64,000 nt of DNA, taken from NCBI GenBank assembly GCA_900105225.1, contig LT629764.1:2292001-2356000 (forward strand), in the 5' to 3' direction. The notes under the pieces were generated by a model. It was not told where the DNA came from. It saw only the letters and a program-made list of their open reading frames with translations, and made no database searches. This DNA is from Paenibacillaceae bacterium GAS479. GTDB taxonomy: Bacteria; Bacillota; Bacilli; Paenibacillales; Paenibacillaceae. Position numbers and translations under genes: made by a program. Numbering within the stretch: the first letter of the stretch is position 1; each line of letters opens with the position of its first letter. Below, piece after piece: positions 41,337 to 50,309 of the stretch.

Positions 41337-44300
41337 ATGTTATCCAGGAGTGAGTTGTTCAAAAGAAATCCGGTTGCCATCTGGATTTTAGCATTTGCTG
41401 TGATGCTTTCTCAGCTCACGTTATATCCTACCGCTTCGTTGGCTGCAGGTGGACCCAACCTTGCTCTAGGCAAAGTTGTAACAGCTAGCGGATATTCCGA
41501 TGTGTATGTAGCAAGCAATGTAAATGACGGCAATCCGAGCACGTATTGGGAAAGTGTAAACAACACCTTTCCACAATGGATTCAAGTGGATCTCGGTGCA
41601 AGCACCAGCGTCGATCAGATTGTATTGAAGCTTCCTTCCAGTTGGGAAACGCGTACGCAAACATTGGCGGTACAGGGCAGTACAAATGGCTCGACATTTA
41701 CCAATATTGTCAGTTCTGCAGGTTACACATTCAACCCATCGACCAATAGCAACACCGTTACAATCGGCTTTACTGCAACGAGCACACGCTATGTTCGACT
41801 AAACATTACAGCCAACACGGCATGGCAGGCCGGACAATTTTCCGAATTCGAGATTTATGGATCATCCGTATCTCCTACCCCCACACCTACTCCTACTCCT
41901 TCACCATCTGGAACGTATCAAGCCGAAAATGCAGCACTCACGGCTGGCGCCAAAGTAAACACAGACCATATCGGCTTCTCGGGAACAGGGTTTGTAGACG
42001 GCTACTGGACCCAAGGTGCATCGACTACTTTTACGGTCAGCGCAGCTGCGGCAGGCAATTATAATGTAGCGCTGAAATACGGGAATGCTTCGGGCAATAA
42101 CAGCACGGTAAGTCTTTATGTCAACGGCGCAAAAATCCGCCAGACTACGCTGAGCACCCTGGCAAACTGGGATACTTGGGGTACAAAAACGGATTTGGTG
42201 ACTCTGAATGCTGGAAATAACACCATCGCCTATAAATACGATGCGGGCGATACCGGAAACGTTAATCTGGATCAAATCACAGTGAGTGCCTCAACCGCAA
42301 CGCCGACACCAACTGCCACACCAACACCTACACCTACGCCCACCCCAACACCAACCCCAACTCCAACAGCAACTCCAAGTGCAACTCCAACGCCAACGCC
42401 AACGCCTCCAACTGGCGGCAACCTGGCTCTGAACAAACCGATTACTGCTTCCTCCACTGTCCACACATTTGTGGCAACGAACGGCAATGACGGCAGCACG
42501 GCTACATACTGGGAAGGAGGAGGCAGTTCAAGCCAGTTAACCGTCGATCTCGGATCTAACCACAACCTTACCTCCATCGTCGTGAAGCTGGACCCATCCA
42601 GCGCGTGGAGCACGCGTACACAAACGATCCAAGTGCTGGGCAATACCCAGAACAGTGCAGCTTTCGGCAATCTGGCCTCCCCTCAGTCGTATACGTTCAA
42701 TCCTGCCAGCGGCAACTCTGTCACGATCCCGGTAACGGCTACCGCAAAGCAAGTGCAGTTGAACATCACGGCCAACTCTGGCGCTCCTGCAGGCCAAGTA
42801 GCTGAGTTCGAACTATACGGGGCCCCTGCTCCGAATCCGGATCTGAAAATCACCGGTATGTCCTGGACACCGACATCTCCGGTCGAAACAACCGCCATTA
42901 CGCTGAACGCAATTGTTCAAAATAGCGGTACAACCGCTTCCGGAGCAACTACGGTCAGCTTCTATTTAGGCAATGAGCTTGCCGGCTCTGCTCCCGTTGG
43001 TGCATTGGCCGCAGGAGCTTCGACAACCGTATCGCTGAATATCGGGGCGAAAAACGCAGACACGTATCCACTTAGCTCCAAAGTCGACGTGAACAACACG
43101 GTCATTGAGCAGAACGAGAGCAACAACAGCTACACCAACACGGCTTCACTGACAGTCGCTCCTGTTTCAAGCTCTGATCTGATTGCAACAGCAGCCTGGA
43201 ATCCGGGCAACCCAAGCGGCGGCAATACCGTAACCTTCACCGTCAATCTCAAAAATCAAGGGAATATCGCCTCGGCTGGCGGCGCTCATGCCGTAACACT
43301 CCTCCTCAAAAACTCAGCCGGAGCAACCCTGCAAACCTTCAGCGGCAGCTACACCGGCTCGCTTGCAGCCGGGGCTTCCACGAATGTTACGATGGGAACA
43401 TGGACAGCTGTTAATGGCAGCTACAGTGTGTCAACTACGGTTGCCGCCGATGGGAACGAAGTAAGCATCAAGCAAGCCAACAATACGAGCACGGCAAACC
43501 TATACTCCGGTCGTGGAGCTAATATGCCTTTTACCCTTATTGAAGCGGAAGCAGCATCCAATTCGACGAATGGCACGAAGCTGGCGCCGAACTTCAAGCC
43601 TGGTGACTACGCCGGCGAAGCTTCTGGACGCTCCGCTGTGCAGCTCGATGCTACGGGAGAATATGTCGAGTTCACGCTGACTTCTCCGGCTAACGCCTTT
43701 GTCCTACGTAATGCAGTAGCGGAAAACACGACTGGTACGGTTAGTATTTATGCCAATGGTGCCAGCAAAGGCAAGTTCAACGTAACGTCCAAATTCTCTT
43801 ACGTGTATGCAACACCGAGCACACTTGGCCGACTAGGTTATGACAATAGCGCCGGAGCAGGCCTGACTGCCTATTGGCTCTATGAAGATTCCCAGTTGAT
43901 GCTTGATCAAGTGTATCCGGCTGGTACGAAAATCAAAATTCAAAAAGACGCCGGAGACGTGCCATGGATCTATGTCGACTTGATCGAAACGGAAAATGTC
44001 GCTCCGCCAGCTTCCAATCCTGATCCCAGCAAATACATCCAGGTTTCCGCTACCAAATCCATTGAGCAAGCGCTCAATGACTTTAGGCAGGATCCAACCA
44101 AGAAGGGAATTTTCATCCCTGCTGGTGAGTGGGAAATGAGCAACAAAATTTATCTCTATGGCCGCGCGACAGAAATTATCGGGGCTGGCCCATGGCATAC
44201 CAAACTAGTAGCGCCGCAAAACCAATCCAACACAGATGTAGGTTTCAATATCGGCTCCACCGCTAACGGCTCCACCATTAAAGACTTGTCCGCATGGGGC

Positions 44301-45197
44301 AACTATATTTACCGAGTGGACGGTCCTGGCAAATTCATCGATGGAAACGGAATGCAGAACGTAACCGTGCAAAATATTTGGGTTGAGCACTTTGTCTGCC
44401 TGTATTGGGGAGTCAACTCCTCCAATAATACGTTTAAAGACAATCGGATCAAAAACACCTTTGCCGACGGCATCAATATGACGAATGGTTCCTCCTACAA
44501 TGCCATCGACAACAACTACTCCAGAGGAGCCGGAGACGATGCCTTCGCCTTGTTCAGTGCCGTTGATGCCGGTGGTTCCTACAATGTAGGCAACAAGTAC
44601 ACGAATCTTACGGCAACCTGCGTCAGACGCGCAGCCGCTTTTGCCGTATATGGCGGTTCGGATAATCTCTATCAAAATCTGTACGGAGCTGATACGCTGA
44701 CTTATCCGGGACTGACGATCAGTAGCTTGAGCTTCGGTTACAACACGCTGGGCTTTGGCGATAAGGATACGGTCATCGACGGAGTCACATTGGACCGTAC
44801 AGGTGGCGATTTCTGGACCAGTGTCGGTGCAGATGACAAGATTAATGAGTACCAGAACTTCGGCGCCATTTGGTTCTTCGGAGGAGATCGGACGTTCAAG
44901 AACATCCTGGTGAAAAATGTGGATATTAATAATCCCGTGTACTTTGGGCTGATGTTTCAGACGAAGTCACCGGAGAACCTGGCCATGCAAAATGTCCGGG
45001 TCGAGAACGTCAACATCAACAACCCAACCCGTTATGGCATCAAGCTTGTCGCCAGCGCGGAGCAAGGGCAAGGACCGGTGGTCGGGCAAGCAAGCTTTAC
45101 GAATGTGAAGGTGAATAACCCCGGTGTTGCAGCTATTTATGGAGAAAGCAAGAACCCGAACTTTACGGTTATAAGAGTTTCGGGCAATAACTGGTGA
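41337..45197 (+). CDS. Secreted alpha-1,3-glucanase (mutanase), GH87, Agl-KA-like
   Basis: About 1286 residues with signal peptide (ends near SLAA) and modules in order: discoidin-like DS1 (about 38-175), CBM6/35-like (about 192-318), Thr-Pro linker, discoidin-like DS2 (about 360-498), two CARDB-like domains (about 500-740), a further beta domain, then a right-handed beta-helix catalytic domain (about 895-1286). The order and length closely match Bacillus/Paenibacillus Agl-KA-type enzymes, which cut alpha-1,3-glucan of fungal walls and dental plaque. Candidate catalytic Asp are D1044 (FADGIN) and D1067-D1068 (GAGDDAFA), in the spacing expected of GH87. ATG 41337 is chosen as AGGAGG lies 6 nt upstream. 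Confidence 0.9.
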   Translation: MLSRSELFKRNPVAIWILAFAVMLSQLTLYPTASLAAGGPNLALGKVVTASGYSDVYVASNVNDGNPSTYWESVNNTFPQWIQVDLGASTSVDQIVLKLPSSWETRTQTLAVQGSTNGSTFTNIVSSAGYTFNPSTNSNTVTIGFTATSTRYVRLNITANTAWQAGQFSEFEIYGSSVSPTPTPTPTPSPSGTYQAENAALTAGAKVNTDHIGFSGTGFVDGYWTQGASTTFTVSAAAAGNYNVALKYGNASGNNSTVSLYVNGAKIRQTTLSTLANWDTWGTKTDLVTLNAGNNTIAYKYDAGDTGNVNLDQITVSASTATPTPTATPTPTPTPTPTPTPTPTATPSATPTPTPTPPTGGNLALNKPITASSTVHTFVATNGNDGSTATYWEGGGSSSQLTVDLGSNHNLTSIVVKLDPSSAWSTRTQTIQVLGNTQNSAAFGNLASPQSYTFNPASGNSVTIPVTATAKQVQLNITANSGAPAGQVAEFELYGAPAPNPDLKITGMSWTPTSPVETTAITLNAIVQNSGTTASGATTVSFYLGNELAGSAPVGALAAGASTTVSLNIGAKNADTYPLSSKVDVNNTVIEQNESNNSYTNTASLTVAPVSSSDLIATAAWNPGNPSGGNTVTFTVNLKNQGNIASAGGAHAVTLLLKNSAGATLQTFSGSYTGSLAAGASTNVTMGTWTAVNGSYSVSTTVAADGNEVSIKQANNTSTANLYSGRGANMPFTLIEAEAASNSTNGTKLAPNFKPGDYAGEASGRSAVQLDATGEYVEFTLTSPANAFVLRNAVAENTTGTVSIYANGASKGKFNVTSKFSYVYATPSTLGRLGYDNSAGAGLTAYWLYEDSQLMLDQVYPAGTKIKIQKDAGDVPWIYVDLIETENVAPPASNPDPSKYIQVSATKSIEQALNDFRQDPTKKGIFIPAGEWEMSNKIYLYGRATEIIGAGPWHTKLVAPQNQSNTDVGFNIGSTANGSTIKDLSAWGNYIYRVDGPGKFIDGNGMQNVTVQNIWVEHFVCLYWGVNSSNNTFKDNRIKNTFADGINMTNGSSYNAIDNNYSRGAGDDAFALFSAVDAGGSYNVGNKYTNLTATCVRRAAAFAVYGGSDNLYQNLYGADTLTYPGLTISSLSFGYNTLGFGDKDTVIDGVTLDRTGGDFWTSVGADDKINEYQNFGAIWFFGGDRTFKNILVKNVDINNPVYFGLMFQTKSPENLAMQNVRVENVNINNPTRYGIKLVASAEQGQGPVVGQASFTNVKVNNPGVAAIYGESKNPNFTVIRVSGNNW

Positions 45198-45213
45198 TGA
45201 TGGGTTAATGGGA

Positions 45214-45252
45214 ACAAACCGCCCTCCCGGATGGGGAGGCGGTTTGTTTTTT
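45214..45252. terminator. Bidirectional terminator between GH87 and YheCD genes
   Basis: AAACCGCCCTCCC and GGGGAGGCGGTTT pair and are followed by GTTTTTT on the plus strand. Confidence 0.85.
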
Positions 45253-45256
45253 AGCC

Positions 45257-46015
45257 TTACTTCGTCCGTCCATACTGTCTGGAGTAAGAAATAATGCGTT
45301 GATACAGGCTTTTATCCACCATGTTTTTCAGCGGGTAGAATTGTGGTCTTGTATTCACTTCAAGAATCCACGCCCTGCCGCTGCCGTCCAAGGCAACATC
45401 AAGCCCCAGCTCGCGGAATCCTCTGGAGTGCCGATCAAATTTTCGGCCAACCGCTTCCCCAAGTCTTCTCAGCTCTTGGTCTTTCTTTTGGATGGTTTCC
45501 TTGCTGAATCCAGCCTTAAGCATTGTTTGTGGGAAATATCCGATCGTCCCGCCTTGATTGTAATTAGTGGCGACTTTTCCCGGCTTGCCTATTTTGGTAA
45601 AAACCCCGGTACTCTTCCAAGCTCCAGTATTCGCTTTTTGAACCATAACTCGAATATCGAATGGTCGGCCACTAGTTGTGGCAAGATTAATGCCCTTTTG
45701 CAGCAGATAAGGACGCTGCTTAGCACGCGCGCTCAATTTCGCATAGAGCACATCGAAGCTCAGGTAATTGCTTTTTGCTGAATCGTGTTGCATTTGATAA
45801 CTATTTCCCAGCTTTTTTATCCGCACGATGTTAAAGCCGCCCGAGCCATTAATGGGCTTGAAATAAACGGTTGGATACAAAGCAAACATCGCTTTCAGGT
45901 TGCTGTAGCTAAAAGCTACGGTTTTAGGTACATACGATTGTATAGCGCCGCCGTCAAGCAGCCACTTCGTTTTCACCAATTTACTACTAATTGTGGAACT
46001 TCGATAGCTCACCAT
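45257..46015 (-). CDS. YheC/YheD-family ATP-grasp protein (spore coat associated)
   Basis: A 252-residue ATP-grasp protein. It contains VYFKPINGSGGFNIVRIKKL (ATP-binding loop), RPFDIRVMVQKANTGAWKST and the Mg-binding end GLDVALDGSGRAWILEVNTR. The YheC/YheD family is found on spore coats of Bacillales; its ligase substrate is not known to me. GGAGGGGAG precedes ATG. It is a single gene between the GH87 and CBM3 genes. Confidence 0.88.
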   Translation of the reverse strand: MVSYRSSTISSKLVKTKWLLDGGAIQSYVPKTVAFSYSNLKAMFALYPTVYFKPINGSGGFNIVRIKKLGNSYQMQHDSAKSNYLSFDVLYAKLSARAKQRPYLLQKGINLATTSGRPFDIRVMVQKANTGAWKSTGVFTKIGKPGKVATNYNQGGTIGYFPQTMLKAGFSKETIQKKDQELRRLGEAVGRKFDRHSRGFRELGLDVALDGSGRAWILEVNTRPQFYPLKNMVDKSLYQRIISYSRQYGRTK

Positions 46016-46279
46016 GTAGGGCTCCCCTCCACACTTAGCATATGAGGGGGTTTAACAGCCTGTATGTGCACCCGTCCAGTACAGACACCTAATATCAGGA
46101 AGTCACCCTGATGATGTTGAGCCTGTGCTTGCATACCGACCAACTCGTATTGATCGTCAGAATGAACGATTAACGTTGATTAAGACTAGTAAAATTTACA
46201 TAAAATTACATGGATATTTTATCTTTTTCTATTATTATATGGCTTGTAAGGCCGAGCAATAATACAGAAAGGAGGAGAT

Positions 46280-46306
46280 ATGCTCCTACATTCAGAGGAA
46301 TTATAG
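46280..46306 (+). CDS. Possible 8-codon leader peptide upstream of the CBM3 gene
   Basis: AAAGGAGGAG lies just before ATG CTC CTA CAT TCA GAG GAA TTA TAG. The ribosome site is as strong as that of the main gene 60 bp further on, and CTCCT in the peptide gene can pair with the AGGAG. It may be a translated leader that affects the downstream gene, or chance. Seen: site and frame; inferred: role. Confidence 0.35.
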   Translation: MLLHSEEL

Positions 46307-46345
46307 TCGGATTTACAAAAGATAACCAAAAGGAGGAATATGTTT

Positions 46346-47641
46346 ATGTTCAAAGGAATGATCAAGTATGGTCTTATGCCCGCTCTGGCCGTTAGCGTGT
46401 TAGGCGCGGTGGGGCCGTCTATTGCCGAGGCTGCTACGTCAGTCAAAGTGCAAGCGGTCAATGGCAGCACGGCGGCTTCATCCAATCAGCTGTATCCACA
46501 ATTTAAAGTCATTAACAACGGTACGACCAGCTTGAATCTCGCCGACCTAAAGCTTCGTTACTATTTCACAGCTGATGGGGTGCAAGCACAAACGTTCAGT
46601 TCGGATTGGGCGGCCAAAGGCTCCACTGCGATTGCAACATCCAATGTGACCGGTAAATTCGTCGCCTTTTCTCCAGTCTCTAATGGGGCTGATACCTATT
46701 TGGAAGTTGGATTTTCCAGCTCTGCGGGCTCTCTCGCTCCCGGTCAGACAGTGGATGTGCAAACCCGTGTAAATAAGTCCGATTGGTCCAATTACACGCA
46801 GTCCAACGACTATTCATTCAATGCTTCCGCCACTTCCCTTGTTGACTGGAGCAAGGTGACCGCGTATGTGAGCGGCACTCTTAGCTGGGGTACTGCACCA
46901 TCTTCCGGAGGCACTTCGACCCCAACTCCAACTCCAACACCTCCTGCCCCTACGCCTACGCCACCGACATCAACGCCTGCTCCGACCCCAACTCCAGCAA
47001 CAGGGGCTCTGAATGACCGTTACTACCCTGCCGGAACCTCTGCCGATAGCATGAAGGCAATGGCCAAAAACATGACTAAATCGCAAGTCAAAGGACTACT
47101 CATAAGCCAAGTAGACGAGCATTGGAGCGTTATTCAAAGTAAGTTTGGATTCAAACAAAAAGTGCATGCTTACGCCTTCTTCATTGGACAAGCCACACGT
47201 GAGTCGACCCTTGACGCAAGTTTGGAGACTGGCGTGGACTCAGCACATTCCTACGGACCGCTTCAGACCGCCGAAACTGCATTTGCCAATGCGAATCCGA
47301 ACTATATGAAGGAGAATGTACCTGAGCTTTTCCAGTATGATTTCACTCCGCAGAACTTCTATGATCCCGGCATTTCCACACATCTGGGCATTCGTAAAAT
47401 GATCCACTTCTCCAATTTAGCGAGAGCAAGTTATACCGGAAAGGATGTTTTGCGCTATTCTTTGATTGGCTTTAACACAGGATGGATCAGCGGCTCCCCC
47501 GAAGAGTGGGTGAAGCAATACTCGGATGAGATTGCTGCGCTCGCAGGCTGGTACTTGAATAACGGACATCTGTATGACAATGTATGGACCTGGACGAACG
47601 ACCCAAAAGTTGATCGATCAAATCCATGGTCATGGTATTGA
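46346..47641 (+). CDS. Secreted CBM3 protein with C-terminal lysozyme-like domain
   Basis: About 431 residues with signal peptide (to about 28), a family 3 cellulose-binding module (about 32-180: YPQFKVINNGTTSLNLADLK, LRYYFTADG, LEVGFSSSAGSLAPGQ), a Pro-Thr linker (about 188-225) and a ~200-residue C-terminal domain. That domain shows FFIGQATRESTLDASLETGV, SAHSYGPLQTAE and SLIGFNTGWISGSPEEWV, a pattern like lysozyme-fold enzymes with a catalytic Glu in ATRES and GPLQ. Which polysaccharide it cuts (peptidoglycan, chitosan, mannan) is open. ATG 46346 lies 9 nt after AGGAGG; ATG 46340 is closer than ideal. Confidence 0.8.
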   Translation: MFKGMIKYGLMPALAVSVLGAVGPSIAEAATSVKVQAVNGSTAASSNQLYPQFKVINNGTTSLNLADLKLRYYFTADGVQAQTFSSDWAAKGSTAIATSNVTGKFVAFSPVSNGADTYLEVGFSSSAGSLAPGQTVDVQTRVNKSDWSNYTQSNDYSFNASATSLVDWSKVTAYVSGTLSWGTAPSSGGTSTPTPTPTPPAPTPTPPTSTPAPTPTPATGALNDRYYPAGTSADSMKAMAKNMTKSQVKGLLISQVDEHWSVIQSKFGFKQKVHAYAFFIGQATRESTLDASLETGVDSAHSYGPLQTAETAFANANPNYMKENVPELFQYDFTPQNFYDPGISTHLGIRKMIHFSNLARASYTGKDVLRYSLIGFNTGWISGSPEEWVKQYSDEIAALAGWYLNNGHLYDNVWTWTNDPKVDRSNPWSWY

Positions 47642-47665
47642 TGGTTTAAAATAAGTCTAACCCAA

Positions 47666-47716
47666 ACAGCGGCAGCCAAGGATGAGAAAACAAGTCCTGG
47701 ACTGCCGCTGTCTTAT
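47666..47716 (+). terminator. Terminator of the CBM3 gene
   Basis: ACAGCGGCAG and CTGCCGCTGT pair across a ~30-nt loop containing a second imperfect helix, followed by CTTATT. Moderate strength. Confidence 0.6.
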
Positions 47717-47760
47717 TGAACACTTGACCAGAACTGCCTGGTCCACCGGGTTTCTATTTT

Positions 47761-48531
47761 CTAGGTCACATCGTAGTTGTTCACTCGATTGAGGAACTGA
47801 ATCGCTCGCGGGCTCCGCGGATTGCCGATTACCTGCTCGGGAGGGCCTGACTCAACGATGACGCCGCCGTCCATCATGACGACATGATCGGCCACATTCT
47901 CGGCAAATCTCATTTCATGGGTGACGATGACCATTGTCATCCCTTCGGCAGCCAGCTGCCGGATAACCTTCAGCACATCACCGACCAGCTCAGGGTCGAG
48001 CGCCGAGGTCGGCTCATCGAACAGCAGCACATCCGGATCGAGAGCCATCGCTCGGGCAATGGCAATTCGTTGCTGCTGCCCACCGGACAACTGATGGGGA
48101 TAGGCTTCCGCCTTATCCCCAAGCCCTACCTTGGTAAGCAGCTCGGCGGCGCGACTGCGCGCAGCGGCCTTGCTTTTCCCTTGCACAGTGACTTGCGCCT
48201 CCATAATATTCTGGATTGCCGTCATATGAGGGAATAGATTGAACGACTGGAACACCATACCGGTGCGTTTGCGCAGAGCCAAAGTATCGGCCGCACGGAT
48301 TTTATTGTCCTGCTGAAAATGAACGGTCATCTCTCCAATTTTCATCATGCCTTGATCCGGCACCTCAAGCAAATTGAAGCAGCGGAGCAGCGTCGTTTTT
48401 CCCGAGCCGGAAGGCCCGATGATAGCTAGTGCTTTGCCCTTTTCCAAGGTCAGATCGATGCCTTTCAACACCTCAATCGAGCCGAAGGATTTATGCAAAT
48501 TATTGATTTCAATCATAGTCGTACCCGACAT
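47761..48531 (-). CDS. Amino-acid ABC transporter ATP-binding protein (TcyC/GlnQ-like)
   Basis: A 256-residue ATPase of the polar amino-acid uptake family: Walker A AIIGPSGSGKTTLLRC, Q-loop FQSFNLFPHMT, signature LSGGQQQR, Walker B DVLLFDEPTSALD, switch VTHEMRFAEN. It lies 12 bp after the permease gene, forming a complete ATPase-permease-binding protein importer with the two genes upstream. Cystine uptake is the best guess from the binding protein. The ATG at 48531 follows GGGAGG. Confidence 0.92.
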   Translation of the reverse strand: MSGTTMIEINNLHKSFGSIEVLKGIDLTLEKGKALAIIGPSGSGKTTLLRCFNLLEVPDQGMMKIGEMTVHFQQDNKIRAADTLALRKRTGMVFQSFNLFPHMTAIQNIMEAQVTVQGKSKAAARSRAAELLTKVGLGDKAEAYPHQLSGGQQQRIAIARAMALDPDVLLFDEPTSALDPELVGDVLKVIRQLAAEGMTMVIVTHEMRFAENVADHVVMMDGGVIVESGPPEQVIGNPRSPRAIQFLNRVNNYDVT

Positions 48532-48543
48532 ATAAGAGCCTCC

Positions 48544-49212
48544 CTAGCTTGCGGAATATCTCGCCAACCTTTTCTCCAGTATGCTTTGCAGCCAGGTAAG
48601 GACGGTACAGAACAGCAAATAAATGACCCCTGCCGCGCTGTAAACAAGTAACGGCTCGTAGGTAGTAGCGACGATCTGCTGCGAAACACGGAACATCTCC
48701 AGGTACATAATGCTGCCTGCCAACGATGTATCCTTCAACAGACTGATAAAGGAATTACCAAGCGGCGGCACGGATACGCGTGCAGCTTGCGGAATGATAA
48801 TGCGGCGGAGCGCTTGTCCACGCGTCATGCCGAGCGAAGCAGCAGCTTCCCACTGGCCTTTTTGAATGGACTGAATGGAGCCCCTTACGATTTCGGAGCC
48901 GTAAGCTCCGACGCTTAACGTAAAACCGATCGTAGCTGCTGTGAAAGAACTCAAAATGATGCCGACATAAGTTAGGCCGTAGAAAATGATAAATAGCTGC
49001 AGCAACAATGGCGTGCCGCGGATGACCCAAACGTAGAAGCCGGCAACGAAACGGAGCGGCCAGATGGAAGATAGCCGGGCCAAGGCGGTCAGAACAGCCA
49101 CTATCATGCCAAGGACAAAGGAAACGAGAGTTAAAGGAATGGTAAAAGCCACCCCTGCTTTAAGCAGAGGCAGCAGCGAATCGAGAAGAATATCGATCTG
49201 TCGTTCACTCAT
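48544..49212 (-). CDS. Amino-acid ABC transporter permease (TcyB-like)
   Basis: A 222-residue HisMQ-family permease with five TM helices and the EAA loop EAAASLGMTRGQALRRIIIPQ. Early motif GVAFTIPLTLVSFVLG and WVIRGTPLLLQLFIIFYGL are characteristic of the family. It begins 22 bp after the binding-protein gene and is co-transcribed with it and the ATPase. Confidence 0.92.
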   Translation of the reverse strand: MSERQIDILLDSLLPLLKAGVAFTIPLTLVSFVLGMIVAVLTALARLSSIWPLRFVAGFYVWVIRGTPLLLQLFIIFYGLTYVGIILSSFTAATIGFTLSVGAYGSEIVRGSIQSIQKGQWEAAASLGMTRGQALRRIIIPQAARVSVPPLGNSFISLLKDTSLAGSIMYLEMFRVSQQIVATTYEPLLVYSAAGVIYLLFCTVLTWLQSILEKRLARYSAS

Positions 49213-49234
49213 AGTGGCAGCTTCCCTTTATTCT

Positions 49235-50083
49235 TTATTTGGAGACGTCTTCCCCAAAATACTTCTCGGAAATTTTCAGATAAGTACCGTCGCTCTTCAT
49301 GCCGGCAATCGCTTCATTCACGGCTTTGACGAACTCTTCATTGCCTTTGCGGAAAAGAGCCGCGTTTTTCGAAGCGTCGGTGGACTCGGCCGCAATCTTC
49401 ATCGGAAGCTCAGGCTTCTGTTTTTTCAGATCCAAGAAGGAAAGGGAGTCGTTAACCGTCGCATCGATACGCTTGGAAGCCAGCAGGTCGATCGCCTGGT
49501 TGAAACCGTCTACTGACACGATTTCAGCTCCGTTGTCTTTAGCAAGAGTAGCCAGGTTGCTGGAAAGCGTCTGTCCGGATTTTTTGCCTTTCAAGTCGGC
49601 AAAAGTTTTGATATCGTTGTTGTCTTCACGTACGATCAGAACCGCTTTGGAAACGATATAGTCGTCGGAGAAGTCGTATTTCGCTTTACGCTCGTCGTTG
49701 ATCCCAACTTGGTTGAAGATGACGTCGAACCGCTTTGCATCCAGACCTGCAATAAGGGAGTCCCAAGGCGTCTGGCTGAACTCCGGCTCAAGGCCCAGAC
49801 GTTTCGCCACTTCCTCGGCAATCTCCACGTCAAAACCCGTCAGCTTGCCCGAAGCATCATTGAAGGAGAATGGAGCATAGGTTCCTTCCGTTCCGATTCG
49901 CATCTTGCCGCTGGACTTGATTGCTTCCCAAGAATCTCCGCCAGCGCCAGTTTCGCCTGTGGCATTGGTTGCAGGGCTTTCAGAAGGTGCAGGCGTATTT
50001 GTATTGTTATTCTTGCTGCCGCAAGCGGCAAGAATGAGGACAGTAACGATTAGCAGCAGGGCTGCAAAGCTTTTTCTTTTCAT
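49235..50083 (-). CDS. Amino-acid (probably cystine) ABC transporter binding lipoprotein, TcyA-like
   Basis: A 282-residue family 3 solute-binding lipoprotein with lipobox LILAAC, a Thr/Ser spacer, then GTEGTYAPFSFNDASGKLTG, FDVEIAEEVAKRLG, PWDSLIAGLDAKRFDVIFNQ and KGKKSGQTLSSNLATLAKDN. These blocks closely follow B. subtilis TcyA (YckK) as I recall it. First gene of the importer operon. A promoter and an inverted repeat that resembles a CymR-type region lie upstream, which supports sulfur amino-acid uptake. Confidence 0.88.
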   Translation of the reverse strand: MKRKSFAALLLIVTVLILAACGSKNNNTNTPAPSESPATNATGETGAGGDSWEAIKSSGKMRIGTEGTYAPFSFNDASGKLTGFDVEIAEEVAKRLGLEPEFSQTPWDSLIAGLDAKRFDVIFNQVGINDERKAKYDFSDDYIVSKAVLIVREDNNDIKTFADLKGKKSGQTLSSNLATLAKDNGAEIVSVDGFNQAIDLLASKRIDATVNDSLSFLDLKKQKPELPMKIAAESTDASKNAALFRKGNEEFVKAVNEAIAGMKSDGTYLKISEKYFGEDVSK

Positions 50084-50131
50084 GACAGTTCCCTCCAGAA
50101 GTACTTTCTTTTTTATAGATGACTTAATGAA

Positions 50132-50204
50132 GTTTACATCCCTTGCAAAGTCATGTCAATTAAAATTCCGATCATTCTTGTTGGAATTAAATAAATCATT
50201 CCAA
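50132..50204 (-). promoter_or_regulatory. Promoter and inverted repeat of the cystine-type importer
   Basis: TTGACA (50155-50160) and TAAACT (50132-50137) are spaced 17 bp. Upstream lie ATCGGAATT (50164-50172) and the inverted repeat TTGGAAT/ATTCCAA (50181-50187, 50198-50204). ATNGGAATT is part of the CymR consensus, so sulfur-dependent repression is plausible. Confidence 0.6.
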
Positions 50205-50263
50205 TTGTAGACTTATTTTGTTCATCATTCCCTGGACTTCCCGCTTTATGCCATCTGGCAATT

Positions 50264-50297
50264 TAAAAAACACGACCGGGATCGCATCCCGGTCGTG
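50264..50297 (-). terminator. Terminator of the ABC-F gene
   Basis: ACGACCGGGAT, loop GCG, ATCCCGGTCGT with outer CAC/GTG pairs, then T6 on the minus strand. Confidence 0.88.
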
Positions 50298-50309
50298 TCC
50301 GCTTCAAAA

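Noticed and set aside
42272-42670. A 132-codon minus-strand frame with Gly-Val repeats
   Set aside because: It is the complement of the Thr-Pro linker of the GH87 gene, without a ribosome site.
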